Shown: positions 1-8,030 of the stretch, in pieces
Layout: each line of letters begins with the position of its first letter
Position numbering within the stretch: the first letter of the stretch is position 1
Assembly (NCBI GenBank): GCA_964560875.1
Contig: CAZLMW010000020.1
Coordinates: 1 to 64,000 of the forward strand
Direction: 5' to 3'
DNA: 64,000 bases
Origin: CAZLMW01 sp964560875
GTDB taxonomy: Bacteria; Myxococcota_A; UBA9042
Notes under the pieces: model-generated
What the model was told of the DNA's origin: nothing
The model's input: the letters and a program-made list of their open reading frames with translations, nothing else
The model's database searches: none
Program-made: the position numbers and the translations under genes

Positions 1-449
1 CACCATCACCGAAAGCGAGCCGAAGGCTCTCCGCTGAAAGACGGTGCGTTGCACCCTGCTCGGTTCCTCACTTCCCGTCGCTGCCCCTGGAGTGAACGAA
101 CGCCGGAGTAGTTCCCGGTCTTGCCCGCTACCGGCGTGAGCGGCGGGAACAAAGTCAGAGAACTCAGGAGCATCGGCAGCGGGCTCGCTTAGCACTCGGT
201 GGCTTCCCGCGCAAAGCCGGTGACCTCCTCGTTGGCTTGAAGTCTTCGGGCGGCGCAGCTTTCGGCGGCATCGGCGTCCCGGCGTACGGTCACGAGGACG
301 CTGTGGTCGCGGCCATCCCGAAGTAGTCGGTCCCGACGTGGTCCATGCCTGTGGCTGCTGTCGCCGTCGCCTACGACACCACTTGACCCCGGTGGCGCTC
401 CAAGCTTCGTGAGAACACGTTATGCTGCGTCGATTCCAGGGAGTCGCCC
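1..449. other. Upstream non-coding stretch with small hairpins
   Basis: No convincing gene is seen before the lipoprotein start at 450. Two perfect short hairpins lie close together: GAGCC-GAA-GGCTC near 18-30 and GGTGC-GTT-GCACC near 43-55. A frame open from 96 to a TAG at 324-326 has no ATG or GTG at its head and ends in a Gly/Ala-rich tail that I do not recognise. It may be the tail of a decayed gene or chance. The stretch presumably also holds the promoter of the lipoprotein gene, but no clear -35/-10 pair was identified. Confidence 0.3.
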
Positions 450-3400
450 ATGCCGATCGATGTAGCACCAAACCCGTTCAGCCAGCTGTCACAACCCTCG
501 GGCGGCCCCAGGGGCATAACCATCGGCCTGTTTGTCGCGGCGGCTGTGGCCTTGACGGCTTGCGGCAGCGACGATCCCGTTTCGTCCAACAAGATCGCCG
601 TTGCGGACACGGGAAACGCCACAGACACGGTGCTCGACAGCAGCGGACTGGCAGACACGGGCCCCACGGACACCGGGCCTGCAGACAGCGGCCCCGAAGA
701 CGTCGGTGAACCGGATGCCGGCCCCGAAGACACCGCGAAAACACCGCCGAAGCTCCAGGCTTGCAAGGGCAACGCGGATTGCGAGACCGGATTCTGCATC
801 CCCACTCCCGACGGCGGCCGTTGCGCCCTGCCGTGCGTTGAAGGATGCCCGGCCGAGTTTCAGTGCAAGAACGTGCGGTCCGGTAGCGACGTCGTGGCGA
901 TTTGCCTGCACAAAGCGCCGTATCGCTGCGCCCCATGCGCGTCGAACAACGAGTGCAAGGTCGACGGCAAAGCGGCGGGGGTCTGCGGCGGCCTCGCGGG
1001 GGGCTCGTTTTGCATGCAGCCGTGCACCAAGGACAGCGATTGCGTCGGCGACGGCTTCGTCTGCGCAGCGACCACGGCGCCCGCAGATGGCGGGTCCGGC
1101 GGCGGCGGGTCTGGCGGCGGTGGGTCTGGCGGCGGTGGGGACAAGGCGTGTCGTCCCAAGTCTGGCGCGTGCCCCTGCCCCGAGGGCAAGAAGGGCTTTT
1201 GCTGGATCGGTAACGACAACGGCGCGTGCCCCGGCGAGTACACGTGCAAGGACAACAAACCCGGAACCTGCGTCGGGACAGAGCCCAAGGCCGAAGCGTG
1301 CAACGACGCCGACGACGACTGCGACGGCCAGACCGACGAGAACGTCGTCTCGAGCCCGTGCGATCTGAAGAGCGTGCACGGCACCTGCAAGGGCAAGACG
1401 CTGTGCGTGGGCGGCAAGACCCTGTGTGAGGGCGCCAAGGCCAGCCCGGAGGTCTGCAACTTCATCGACGACAACTGCAACGGCGAGACCGACGAGGGCT
1501 TCCCCAACACCGATGGCGACGGCAAAGCCGACTGCGTGGACGATGATGACGACGGCGATGGCATCAAGGATGGCAACGATGTCTGCCCGAAGATCGCCGA
1601 TCCCAAGCAGGTGGACACCGACGGCGACGGTAAGGGCGACGTGTGCGATGACGATGACGACGGCGACGGCGTGATCGACAGCAAGGACGGATGCCCGCTG
1701 CACGCCGACAAGATCCAGGGCGATCTCGACAACGACGGGATCGGCGATGGCTGCGACTGTGATATCGACGGCGATAAGGTGCTGAACCTGCCGCCCGCTG
1801 GAACCCCCGCTTGTGGCCCCGCGCCCGACGGCAAACCCAAGGACGTCGACAACTGCCCGGTGCACGCCAACACGACCCAGGATGACCTCGACAAGGACGG
1901 CATCGGCGATGTCTGCGACCCGGATATCGACGGGGATGGCGACGTGAACAAGGCCGATTGCGCGCCGACCGACGCCAAGGTGTCGTCCAAGGCGACCGAG
2001 GCCTGCAACGGCAAGGACGACGACTGCGACGGCGCGACCGACGAGAATGACGCCACGGGCTGCACGAAGCTGCATTTCGACGGCGACGGCGACGGCTTTG
2101 GGATCGGCACCGCGCAGTGTGTCTGCAAAGCCAAGGCGCCGTGGACCGCGAGCAAGGACGGCGACTGCAACGACAAGGACAAGAAGGTCCACCCAGCCGC
2201 CAAGGAGATCTGCGGCAACGGCAAGGACGACAACTGCAACGGGTCGGAAAACGACATCGACGCGACCGGCTGCAAGTCGCTCTTCTTCGACTTTGATGGC
2301 GACGGCTACGGCATCGGCAAGCCGCGATGCTACTGCGCGCCCAACGGCGACTATTCGGCCAAGAAGGCGGGCGATTGCGACGACAAGCAGCCGGGCGTCA
2401 ATCCCGGCCAGGCCGAGCTGTGCAAGGACCTCAAGGACAACAACTGCAACAAGCAGGTCGACGAGGCCGGCTGCCAGGGCTGCGGGACCTTCTACAAGGA
2501 CGGCGACGGGGACGGGTTTGGCATCGCGACGGACAAACAATGCCTCGGCTCACCGAGCTTTCCGTACACTGCGTTCGTGGCCGGCGACTGCGATGATAAG
2601 TCCCCCAACGTCAAACCGGGCGCGATCGAGACGTGCAACGGCAAAGACGATAACTGCGACAAGCTGATCGATCCCGCTGGCACGCTCGGCTGCAAGAACT
2701 ACTACCCGGATGCCGATGGCGATGGCTGGGGCGCGCTTACAGCTCCCGTATGCCAGTGCAAGGCCACCAAGACGCACAAAGTCGGCAAGTCGGGCGACTG
2801 CAACGACGCAAACAAGGGCATCGCCCCCGGCAAGAAGGAGGTCTGCGACGGCGCGGACAACAACTGCAACAACCAGGTCGATGAAGGCGTGCGCAAGGCC
2901 TGGTACCAGGACAACGACGGCGACGGTTTCGGAAGCGGCGCGCCGGTGATGGCGTGCAAGGCGCCCGGCAAGGCGTGGACCGGGGTGGCGGGCGACTGCA
3001 ACGACTTCAACAAGGCGATCTTCCCCAAGGCAAAAGAGGTCTGCAACGACATCGACGACGACTGCGACTCGCTCAAGGACGAGGGGCTCGCGACCGCAAC
3101 CATCTACAAGGACAACGACGGCGACGGCTGGGCGCCCAAGGGAGCGTTGGCCCAAAAGAAGTGCGACGTACCGGTCGGATGGACCAAGGCCAAGGACGCA
3201 GACGGCGACAAGAAGCCGGATTGGGACTGCGCGGATTCGGACACGACGGTTCACCCCGGCGCGGCCGACGTGTGCGGTGACGGCAAGGACAACGACTGCG
3301 ACGGCGCGGCTGACAAGCTCTGCTTCACCGCATGTGGCGGGAAGTGGCCGTTCAAGCTCAAGTACAACCTCGGCGCGCCGACCGCACAGACGGTCGACCT

Positions 3401-5021
3401 CAACGGCGATGGCAACGCGGAGGTGGTCGTGCAGGACAACTTCGGGTTCGCGATCCTCGATAGCGACGGCGGCGCGCTCTACGACTATTCGGCGCCGGTC
3501 CACAACTACTCGCGAAGCCGCGCTGTATTCGCGGACATGGACGGTTGGGCCAGCCACAACGCGGCGACGCAGACGCTCGAAGTGCTCACCGGCAATGGCA
3601 GCAAGGCCGAGATCTACCGGCTCGAAGCGAACGGGACTGTGACCAAGCACACGGCGGCTGGCTCCCACGTTTACGACGCCAGCACGTTCCTGGCGTGGGA
3701 TCTCGGCGGCGATGGCGGGCCCGAGCTCATCGCGTCGACGTGGTGCCAAAAAGAGGGCGTGAAGATCTTCGCCTGGGACCCGGCCAAGAAGGCGCTGGTC
3801 CAAAAAGCGGCGATCAACGACCCTGACGGCGTGTGCGAATACTGGGCGGGGCGCGCGGTGGTTGATCTGAACGGCGATGGCGTGCCCGAATTCGTGCACG
3901 GCAATGGCTATCCGCAATCGGACGCGCCTCAGCTCTGGGCCGGCAAGATCTACGCGTGGAAGCTCACCGACGTCGCCAAGTACACGTTTGGCGCCCACTG
4001 CTCGCCGCCCGGCAAGTGCGCGTTCGACACGTCTATCGCCAAGCTTTTTGGCAGCTCGGTCAACGACCTCACCGTGCACAACCGTTCGATCCGCGCGCAC
4101 GTGACGTACGGCAAGACGAACAAGGCCAAGCAGCCCAACGCGATGACGTCGAGCTACTGGCGCTGGGGTTTTGACGGCAAACCGATGAAGGGCTCGCCAG
4201 GCGGTGGCGCGTACCCAACATCGCCGACCGACATCAACGACGACGGCAAGATCGAGAACATCGGCGACGTACGTCGGCTCGGGTTGTGGGACGTCAACGG
4301 CGACGGTTACCCCGATCGCATCTACAGCAGCGGGACACAGCTTCGGCTCGCGCTCTACAATCCGGCCACCAAGTGGTTCAAGAATCACAGCGCGGCGGAC
4401 CACGTCGTCGCGCCGTCTGGCATCTACCTGCAGAGCATCGGCGACTTCGACAGCGACGGTCGGCTCGAGGTTGTGGCGTCCGACAAGACCGGCAGGGTCC
4501 ACTGTCGCCAGCTCGGCAAGGCCACGTTCAGCCGGTACACGAGCCTGCCGCCGTACTTGACGCCGGTCATGAAGACCAACAACTGGGATAACTTCGAGCC
4601 CAACGAGGGCGCCGACACCAACAAGGATGGGTTGCCCGATCACGTTGTTCGGATTCCGTCCGCGCTGACCCGCAAAGGCGCGTTCTACAGCTACATCAGC
4701 GACGCGAAGGACGTCGACACGTACATCATCGACGCCGGGTGGGGCGGGCCTATCTGTTTGCGCGCTCCGAAGGGACGCAGCTACTCGCTGGCGATCTACA
4801 GCTATCTCGATCGGTGGAACAACGGTACGAAGAAGGTGCCCGCGGACGGCAAACCCGACGGAAAGCTCTGGACCCAGACGACCAAGCCAGGTGGGCAAGT
4901 GTGTTTCTATTCGTCGTCGGTCTATCCGCCTCGCAACGGCGAATACCGGTTCATCGCCCAGGTCAGATCGGTGACGGGGTCGTCTGCCTACTGGCCGTAC
5001 TGGATCTCGGCGCCCAAGTAG
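450..5021 (+). CDS. Giant MopE/TSP3/FG-GAP repeat surface lipoprotein
   Basis: Predicted outer-surface lipoprotein of 1523 residues. The start is an ATG with an AGGGAG ribosome site 7 bases upstream. A long n-region leads to a hydrophobic stretch and lipobox LTAC (Cys38), then an Asp/Gly/Pro-rich linker. Residues about 100-210 form a cysteine module shared with four other proteins in this window. Residues 214-230 are a pure Gly/Ser linker. Residues about 280-970 hold roughly nine MopE-type motifs (C-x-G-x-D-D-x-C-D-G-x-x-D-E) mixed with thrombospondin type 3 calcium repeats (DTDGDGKGDVCDDDDDGDG). The C-terminal 550 residues contain DLNGDGNAE-type FG-GAP/VCBS calcium loops, so probably a beta-propeller head. 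MopE motifs are linked to metal binding; calcium-dependent folding is inferred. No enzymatic signature was seen, and the physiological role is unknown. Confidence 0.9.
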   Translation: MPIDVAPNPFSQLSQPSGGPRGITIGLFVAAAVALTACGSDDPVSSNKIAVADTGNATDTVLDSSGLADTGPTDTGPADSGPEDVGEPDAGPEDTAKTPPKLQACKGNADCETGFCIPTPDGGRCALPCVEGCPAEFQCKNVRSGSDVVAICLHKAPYRCAPCASNNECKVDGKAAGVCGGLAGGSFCMQPCTKDSDCVGDGFVCAATTAPADGGSGGGGSGGGGSGGGGDKACRPKSGACPCPEGKKGFCWIGNDNGACPGEYTCKDNKPGTCVGTEPKAEACNDADDDCDGQTDENVVSSPCDLKSVHGTCKGKTLCVGGKTLCEGAKASPEVCNFIDDNCNGETDEGFPNTDGDGKADCVDDDDDGDGIKDGNDVCPKIADPKQVDTDGDGKGDVCDDDDDGDGVIDSKDGCPLHADKIQGDLDNDGIGDGCDCDIDGDKVLNLPPAGTPACGPAPDGKPKDVDNCPVHANTTQDDLDKDGIGDVCDPDIDGDGDVNKADCAPTDAKVSSKATEACNGKDDDCDGATDENDATGCTKLHFDGDGDGFGIGTAQCVCKAKAPWTASKDGDCNDKDKKVHPAAKEICGNGKDDNCNGSENDIDATGCKSLFFDFDGDGYGIGKPRCYCAPNGDYSAKKAGDCDDKQPGVNPGQAELCKDLKDNNCNKQVDEAGCQGCGTFYKDGDGDGFGIATDKQCLGSPSFPYTAFVAGDCDDKSPNVKPGAIETCNGKDDNCDKLIDPAGTLGCKNYYPDADGDGWGALTAPVCQCKATKTHKVGKSGDCNDANKGIAPGKKEVCDGADNNCNNQVDEGVRKAWYQDNDGDGFGSGAPVMACKAPGKAWTGVAGDCNDFNKAIFPKAKEVCNDIDDDCDSLKDEGLATATIYKDNDGDGWAPKGALAQKKCDVPVGWTKAKDADGDKKPDWDCADSDTTVHPGAADVCGDGKDNDCDGAADKLCFTACGGKWPFKLKYNLGAPTAQTVDLNGDGNAEVVVQDNFGFAILDSDGGALYDYSAPVHNYSRSRAVFADMDGWASHNAATQTLEVLTGNGSKAEIYRLEANGTVTKHTAAGSHVYDASTFLAWDLGGDGGPELIASTWCQKEGVKIFAWDPAKKALVQKAAINDPDGVCEYWAGRAVVDLNGDGVPEFVHGNGYPQSDAPQLWAGKIYAWKLTDVAKYTFGAHCSPPGKCAFDTSIAKLFGSSVNDLTVHNRSIRAHVTYGKTNKAKQPNAMTSSYWRWGFDGKPMKGSPGGGAYPTSPTDINDDGKIENIGDVRRLGLWDVNGDGYPDRIYSSGTQLRLALYNPATKWFKNHSAADHVVAPSGIYLQSIGDFDSDGRLEVVASDKTGRVHCRQLGKATFSRYTSLPPYLTPVMKTNNWDNFEPNEGADTNKDGLPDHVVRIPSALTRKGAFYSYISDAKDVDTYIIDAGWGGPICLRAPKGRSYSLAIYSYLDRWNNGTKKVPADGKPDGKLWTQTTKPGGQVCFYSSSVYPPRNGEYRFIAQVRSVTGSSAYWPYWISAPK
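1089..1139 (+). repeat. In-frame (GGGGS)n linker repeat
   Basis: Codons 214-230 of the first lipoprotein read GGSGGGGSGGGGSGGGG. The DNA is a 15-base unit (tct/tcc followed by four Gly codons) repeated about three times, using ggc, ggt and ggg. It separates the N-terminal cysteine module from the MopE/TSP3 region. Confidence 0.95.
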
Positions 5022-5042
5022 ATGACGTTCCCGGAAGGCCCG

Positions 5043-5297
5043 ATGAAGTGGCTCTGTACGATCCTGAATTTCTTTCTCCCTGGCCTTGGGTACCTCGTAG
5101 GCGTCCCCGAAAAGCGCGTCGTCGGTGTGTTCTGGCTGCTGGGCGTGCTCGGTTTGACCGCGGTTGAGCAAGGCATGGGGCTTGAGCAAGCGCTACCGGA
5201 CGCGTTCAAGGCGATGTTTGTCGCGGTGTTGGTCATGAACACCGGTTTTGCGATCGACACGTACAAGATCATGTCCGCCAAGGAAGCGCAGGGCTGA
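5043..5297 (+). CDS. Small TM2-like membrane protein
   Basis: A protein of 84 residues, mostly hydrophobic, with two or three membrane segments (near residues 3-20, 25-42 and 55-75). The opening ILNFFLPGLGYLVGVP resembles the first helix and turn of TM2-domain and related small membrane proteins. I chose the ATG at 5043 because GGAAGG lies 4-5 bases upstream; an in-frame ATG at 5022, directly abutting the stop of the preceding lipoprotein gene, would add seven residues. Its position suggests co-transcription with the lipoprotein. Function unknown. Confidence 0.65.
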   Translation: MKWLCTILNFFLPGLGYLVGVPEKRVVGVFWLLGVLGLTAVEQGMGLEQALPDAFKAMFVAVLVMNTGFAIDTYKIMSAKEAQG

Positions 5298-5309
5298 CGG
5301 GAACGCAAG

Positions 5310-5705
5310 ATGGGCACACGCGACAATTCAGGCAGCCGACTCGTCTACACATCTGAGCACGGACACGTCGCGAGCACCGATTCATCGCGCCGTTCCGATC
5401 GGACAGGCACAAGCAAGCCGCGCCGCAACAAGAAAGCGCGGCCGTCCGTCCCGAACGCTCCCAAGGACGGCATTGTCCGCATCTCGCGGTCGACCAAGGG
5501 GCGTCGGGGCAAGGGCGTTACGCTCATCACCGGTGTTCCTTTGCCGGCCGACGAGCTGAAGAAGTTCGCCAAGACGCTCAAAGCCCGCTGCGGGTCGGGT
5601 GGCACCGTCCGGGGCGACGTGATCGAGATCCAGGGCGACCACCGCGACACCGTTGAGAAGGTGCTGGTCGCCAAAGGCTACAAGGTCAAGCGCGCCGGCG
5701 GCTGA
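5310..5705 (+). CDS. SUI1/eIF1-family translation factor (YciH-like)
   Basis: A protein of 131 residues. The C-terminal half (about 65-131) carries the SUI1 fold pattern: GVTLITGVPLP, then an amphipathic helix with KKFAKTLKARCGSGGT, then VIEIQGDHRD and a final helix ending KVLVAKGYKVKRAGG. Bacterial members (YciH) are eIF1-like and act at the small ribosomal subunit during initiation. The N-terminal 60 residues are a basic, probably disordered extension (SRRSDRTGTSKPRRNKKARP) not usual for the 108-residue E. coli protein. The gene follows the small membrane protein by 12 bases, so the two may share a transcript. Confidence 0.85.
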   Translation: MGTRDNSGSRLVYTSEHGHVASTDSSRRSDRTGTSKPRRNKKARPSVPNAPKDGIVRISRSTKGRRGKGVTLITGVPLPADELKKFAKTLKARCGSGGTVRGDVIEIQGDHRDTVEKVLVAKGYKVKRAGG

Positions 5706-6123
5706 ACGCACAACATCGAGCCCTCAATCGGCGCGGACACGAACACGCTTCATCGGCCGTCAGCACCCCGCTTTCATGAAGCTCACGGTGAACTTCGCGC
5801 CGCTGCCGGTGGTCCGACAAATCGGATACAGGGTCCCGTCGGACGGCGACCATCCGCTGTTTGCTTGCTTGGGTGTCGGCCCCAGGTGAATGGTCTGCTC
5901 CGGTCCGACAAACGAGCTGCTTGGTTGGGCCCACATCGTTCACCAACAGGATGTGCTTGACGTCGCTTTTGGGCGTGTCGGCGGTGACGCCTAGGCTCAC
6001 GGCGCGGGACCAGATACGCAGCGGTGTCATGACGTCGATGTACCGGGAGTTGGCCCGAATGCCAACGCGCCCGGCCGACGCGCAAACACAATCGATGCGG
6101 AGTTCCAGTTCAGCAATCAAGAC
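5706..6123. other. Gap with a possible gene relic on the minus strand
   Basis: Between the SUI1 gene and the 3' end of the Rieske-GltS gene I see no intact gene. On the minus strand an open frame (6120 down to 5686) contains LGVTADTPKSDVKHILLVND at about 5930-6000. This is reminiscent of the short conserved stretch before the first membrane helix of some bacterial sensor or cyclase proteins, but no membrane helices follow and the rest is compositionally meaningless. A relic is possible; chance is equally likely. Confidence 0.2.
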
Positions 6124-7734
6124 TCAGCCCACACCGGCGTAACGCACACCGGTCAGCGCGGCGACATCTCGGTCGAAGGTCGTCAGGTCGCGCAGCTCGA
6201 AGCCGTTGAGGTGGTCGTGTCCGCATGCGCGGGCCAGGACGGCCATCAGGTGCACCGTCGCTTCGAACCAGTTGGCGAGCTGGCGGGCGCTGCTTTGAAT
6301 CTTGAGCCGCCGTCGCAGGTGGTCCTTTTGGGTCGCGATCCCGACCGGGCAGTTGTTGGTGTGACAGGCCCGCATCCCCACGCAGCCGATCGCTTGGAGG
6401 GCCGCATTGGACACAGCGATGCCATCCGCGCCGAGCGCCAACGCCTTGACGAAGTCGCTCTCCGTCCGCAGACCGCCGGTGATGATGAGCGTTACGTCGC
6501 TAGCGCCGACGCGATCGAGGTGCCGTCGTGCCCGGGCGAGCGCGACCATGGTCGGCACCGAGATGTTCTGCTTGAAGATCTCGGGTGCTGCTCCGGTCGC
6601 TCCACCGCGGCCGTCGAGGATGATGTAGTCGGCCGTCGCAGCGAGCGCGAAGTCGATGTCGTCCTCGATATGCTGGGCCGACAGCTTGAACCCGATGGGG
6701 ATGCCACCGCTCTCCGCTCGCACGTCGTTGGCCACTTTGGCGAAGTCTTCGGGCGTACGGAGATCCGCAAAGCGCGGCGGGCTGATCGCGGATTCACCGA
6801 CCGCGAGCCCGCGCACCTCCGCGATTTTGCCGACCACTTTTTCGCCGGGCAGGTGCCCTCCGGTGCCGGTCTTGGCGCCCTGCCCGCCCTTGAAGTGCAA
6901 CGCCTGGACCCGCCGAACCTTGGCAAGATCCCAGCCGAAGCGACCCGACGCGAGCTCGTAGAAATAGCGGCTGTTGGCGCCCTGTTCCTCGGGTAACATC
7001 CCGCCCTCACCCGAACAGATGCCGGTTGCCGCCAACTCGGCGCCGGTCGCCAGCGAGATCTTGGCCTCTTCGGAGAGCGCCCCGTAGCTCATGTCGCTGA
7101 CGAAGATCGGGATCGCCAACTTGAGGGGACGTTTGGCGCGCGGGCCGATGATCAGCTCCGTGCCGACGGACTCGTGCTCCAACAACGGTGATCGCGCGAG
7201 CTGGGCGGTGAGCAGCTGGAGGTCGTCCCATCGCGGCAGATGTTGACGGCCGATACCCATCGCGCTGACCAACCCGTGGTGACCGACCCCGTGGACGCCG
7301 CCGCGCGCGAGCCGTTGGATGTAGCCGACCTTGTCCTCCTCGAGCTTGCCGTGGGACGCATCGGCGTAGAGGCCGAGGTATTCGTCGCGCTTGTAGGGCT
7401 GCGGATGTTCGACTGCCCACGCAGCGATTTCGTCCGCATCGACCATCACGGCGTCGTCTTCGACCCAGGCCTTGAACCGGTGCAGCGCTTCGTCGTTGGC
7501 GTACTCGGAGACCCCGGTGTCGAGCCGATAATCCCAGCCATGTACACCGCAGATCAGGTTGGGTCCGTCGACGTGTCCGTCCGACATCAGCGCGCCACGG
7601 TGCAAACAGCGGCCGTAGAAGGCGCGTGGTTCGCCGTCGACGCGCACGATCACGAGGTCGACCTCTCCGACAAGCGCATAGGCGGGCGTCCGGTCGACGA
7701 GAGTGGACCAATTGACGGTGGCTAGGTGTGGCAT
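6124..7734 (-). CDS. Rieske-FMN glutamate synthase-like fusion enzyme
   Basis: A predicted cytoplasmic flavoenzyme of 536 residues. Residues about 5-105 are a Rieske [2Fe-2S] domain with ligands C43-x-H45 and C62-x2-H65. Residues about 150-500 are the FMN-binding glutamate synthase (GltS) barrel, with the GGQGAKTGTGGHLPGEKV loop, the GGRGG phosphate-binding region, and a CVGMRACHTNNCPVG stretch whose Cys spacing (C-x5-C-x4-C) matches the [3Fe-4S] site of GltS. The glutaminase and central domains of classical GOGAT large subunits are absent. Stand-alone GltS-like proteins have uncertain substrates; here the Rieske domain could feed electrons to the FMN/3Fe-4S centre. The ATG at 7734 has a GGAGA upstream. 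The gene sits alone on the minus strand, so context does not name a substrate. Confidence 0.88.
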   Translation of the reverse strand: MPHLATVNWSTLVDRTPAYALVGEVDLVIVRVDGEPRAFYGRCLHRGALMSDGHVDGPNLICGVHGWDYRLDTGVSEYANDEALHRFKAWVEDDAVMVDADEIAAWAVEHPQPYKRDEYLGLYADASHGKLEEDKVGYIQRLARGGVHGVGHHGLVSAMGIGRQHLPRWDDLQLLTAQLARSPLLEHESVGTELIIGPRAKRPLKLAIPIFVSDMSYGALSEEAKISLATGAELAATGICSGEGGMLPEEQGANSRYFYELASGRFGWDLAKVRRVQALHFKGGQGAKTGTGGHLPGEKVVGKIAEVRGLAVGESAISPPRFADLRTPEDFAKVANDVRAESGGIPIGFKLSAQHIEDDIDFALAATADYIILDGRGGATGAAPEIFKQNISVPTMVALARARRHLDRVGASDVTLIITGGLRTESDFVKALALGADGIAVSNAALQAIGCVGMRACHTNNCPVGIATQKDHLRRRLKIQSSARQLANWFEATVHLMAVLARACGHDHLNGFELRDLTTFDRDVAALTGVRYAGVG

Positions 7735-8030
7735 CGGTGGGTCTCCGAATGGGTGGACGTTTCAGTCGTGCGAGGGCGGCGAGCGTAACGGAAGCGCGCA
7801 CAGAATGGACTGTCCCGGGCAACCGTGCAGTGGTGATGCGGGCCTACAGAGGGCACAGTCGGCGCCGACTTGAACGGCAGCAATGGTGTGCAGATGCCGC
7901 CTCCTCGCCCCGGGACAAGGCGTCCGTCGTGATGCGGGACCGCGCGCGCGCGTTCGTCGCCAAACCGCCTGCCGACGATTGCAACGGCGTGCAGGTCATG
8001 ACGACGAAACAGGCGAGGCTGAGAGCTTCC

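Noticed and set aside
18..64. Group II intron domain V
   Set aside because: GAGCCG...CTGAAAG...CGGTTC looks similar, but the element is about 47 rather than 34 bases long, the inner stems do not match and no reverse transcriptase end is visible upstream.
489..5189. Two long minus-strand open frames opposite the first lipoprotein gene (489-2540 and 2550-5189)
   Set aside because: Antisense of MopE/TSP3 repeats; products are Val/Ala/Arg-rich and unlike any family.
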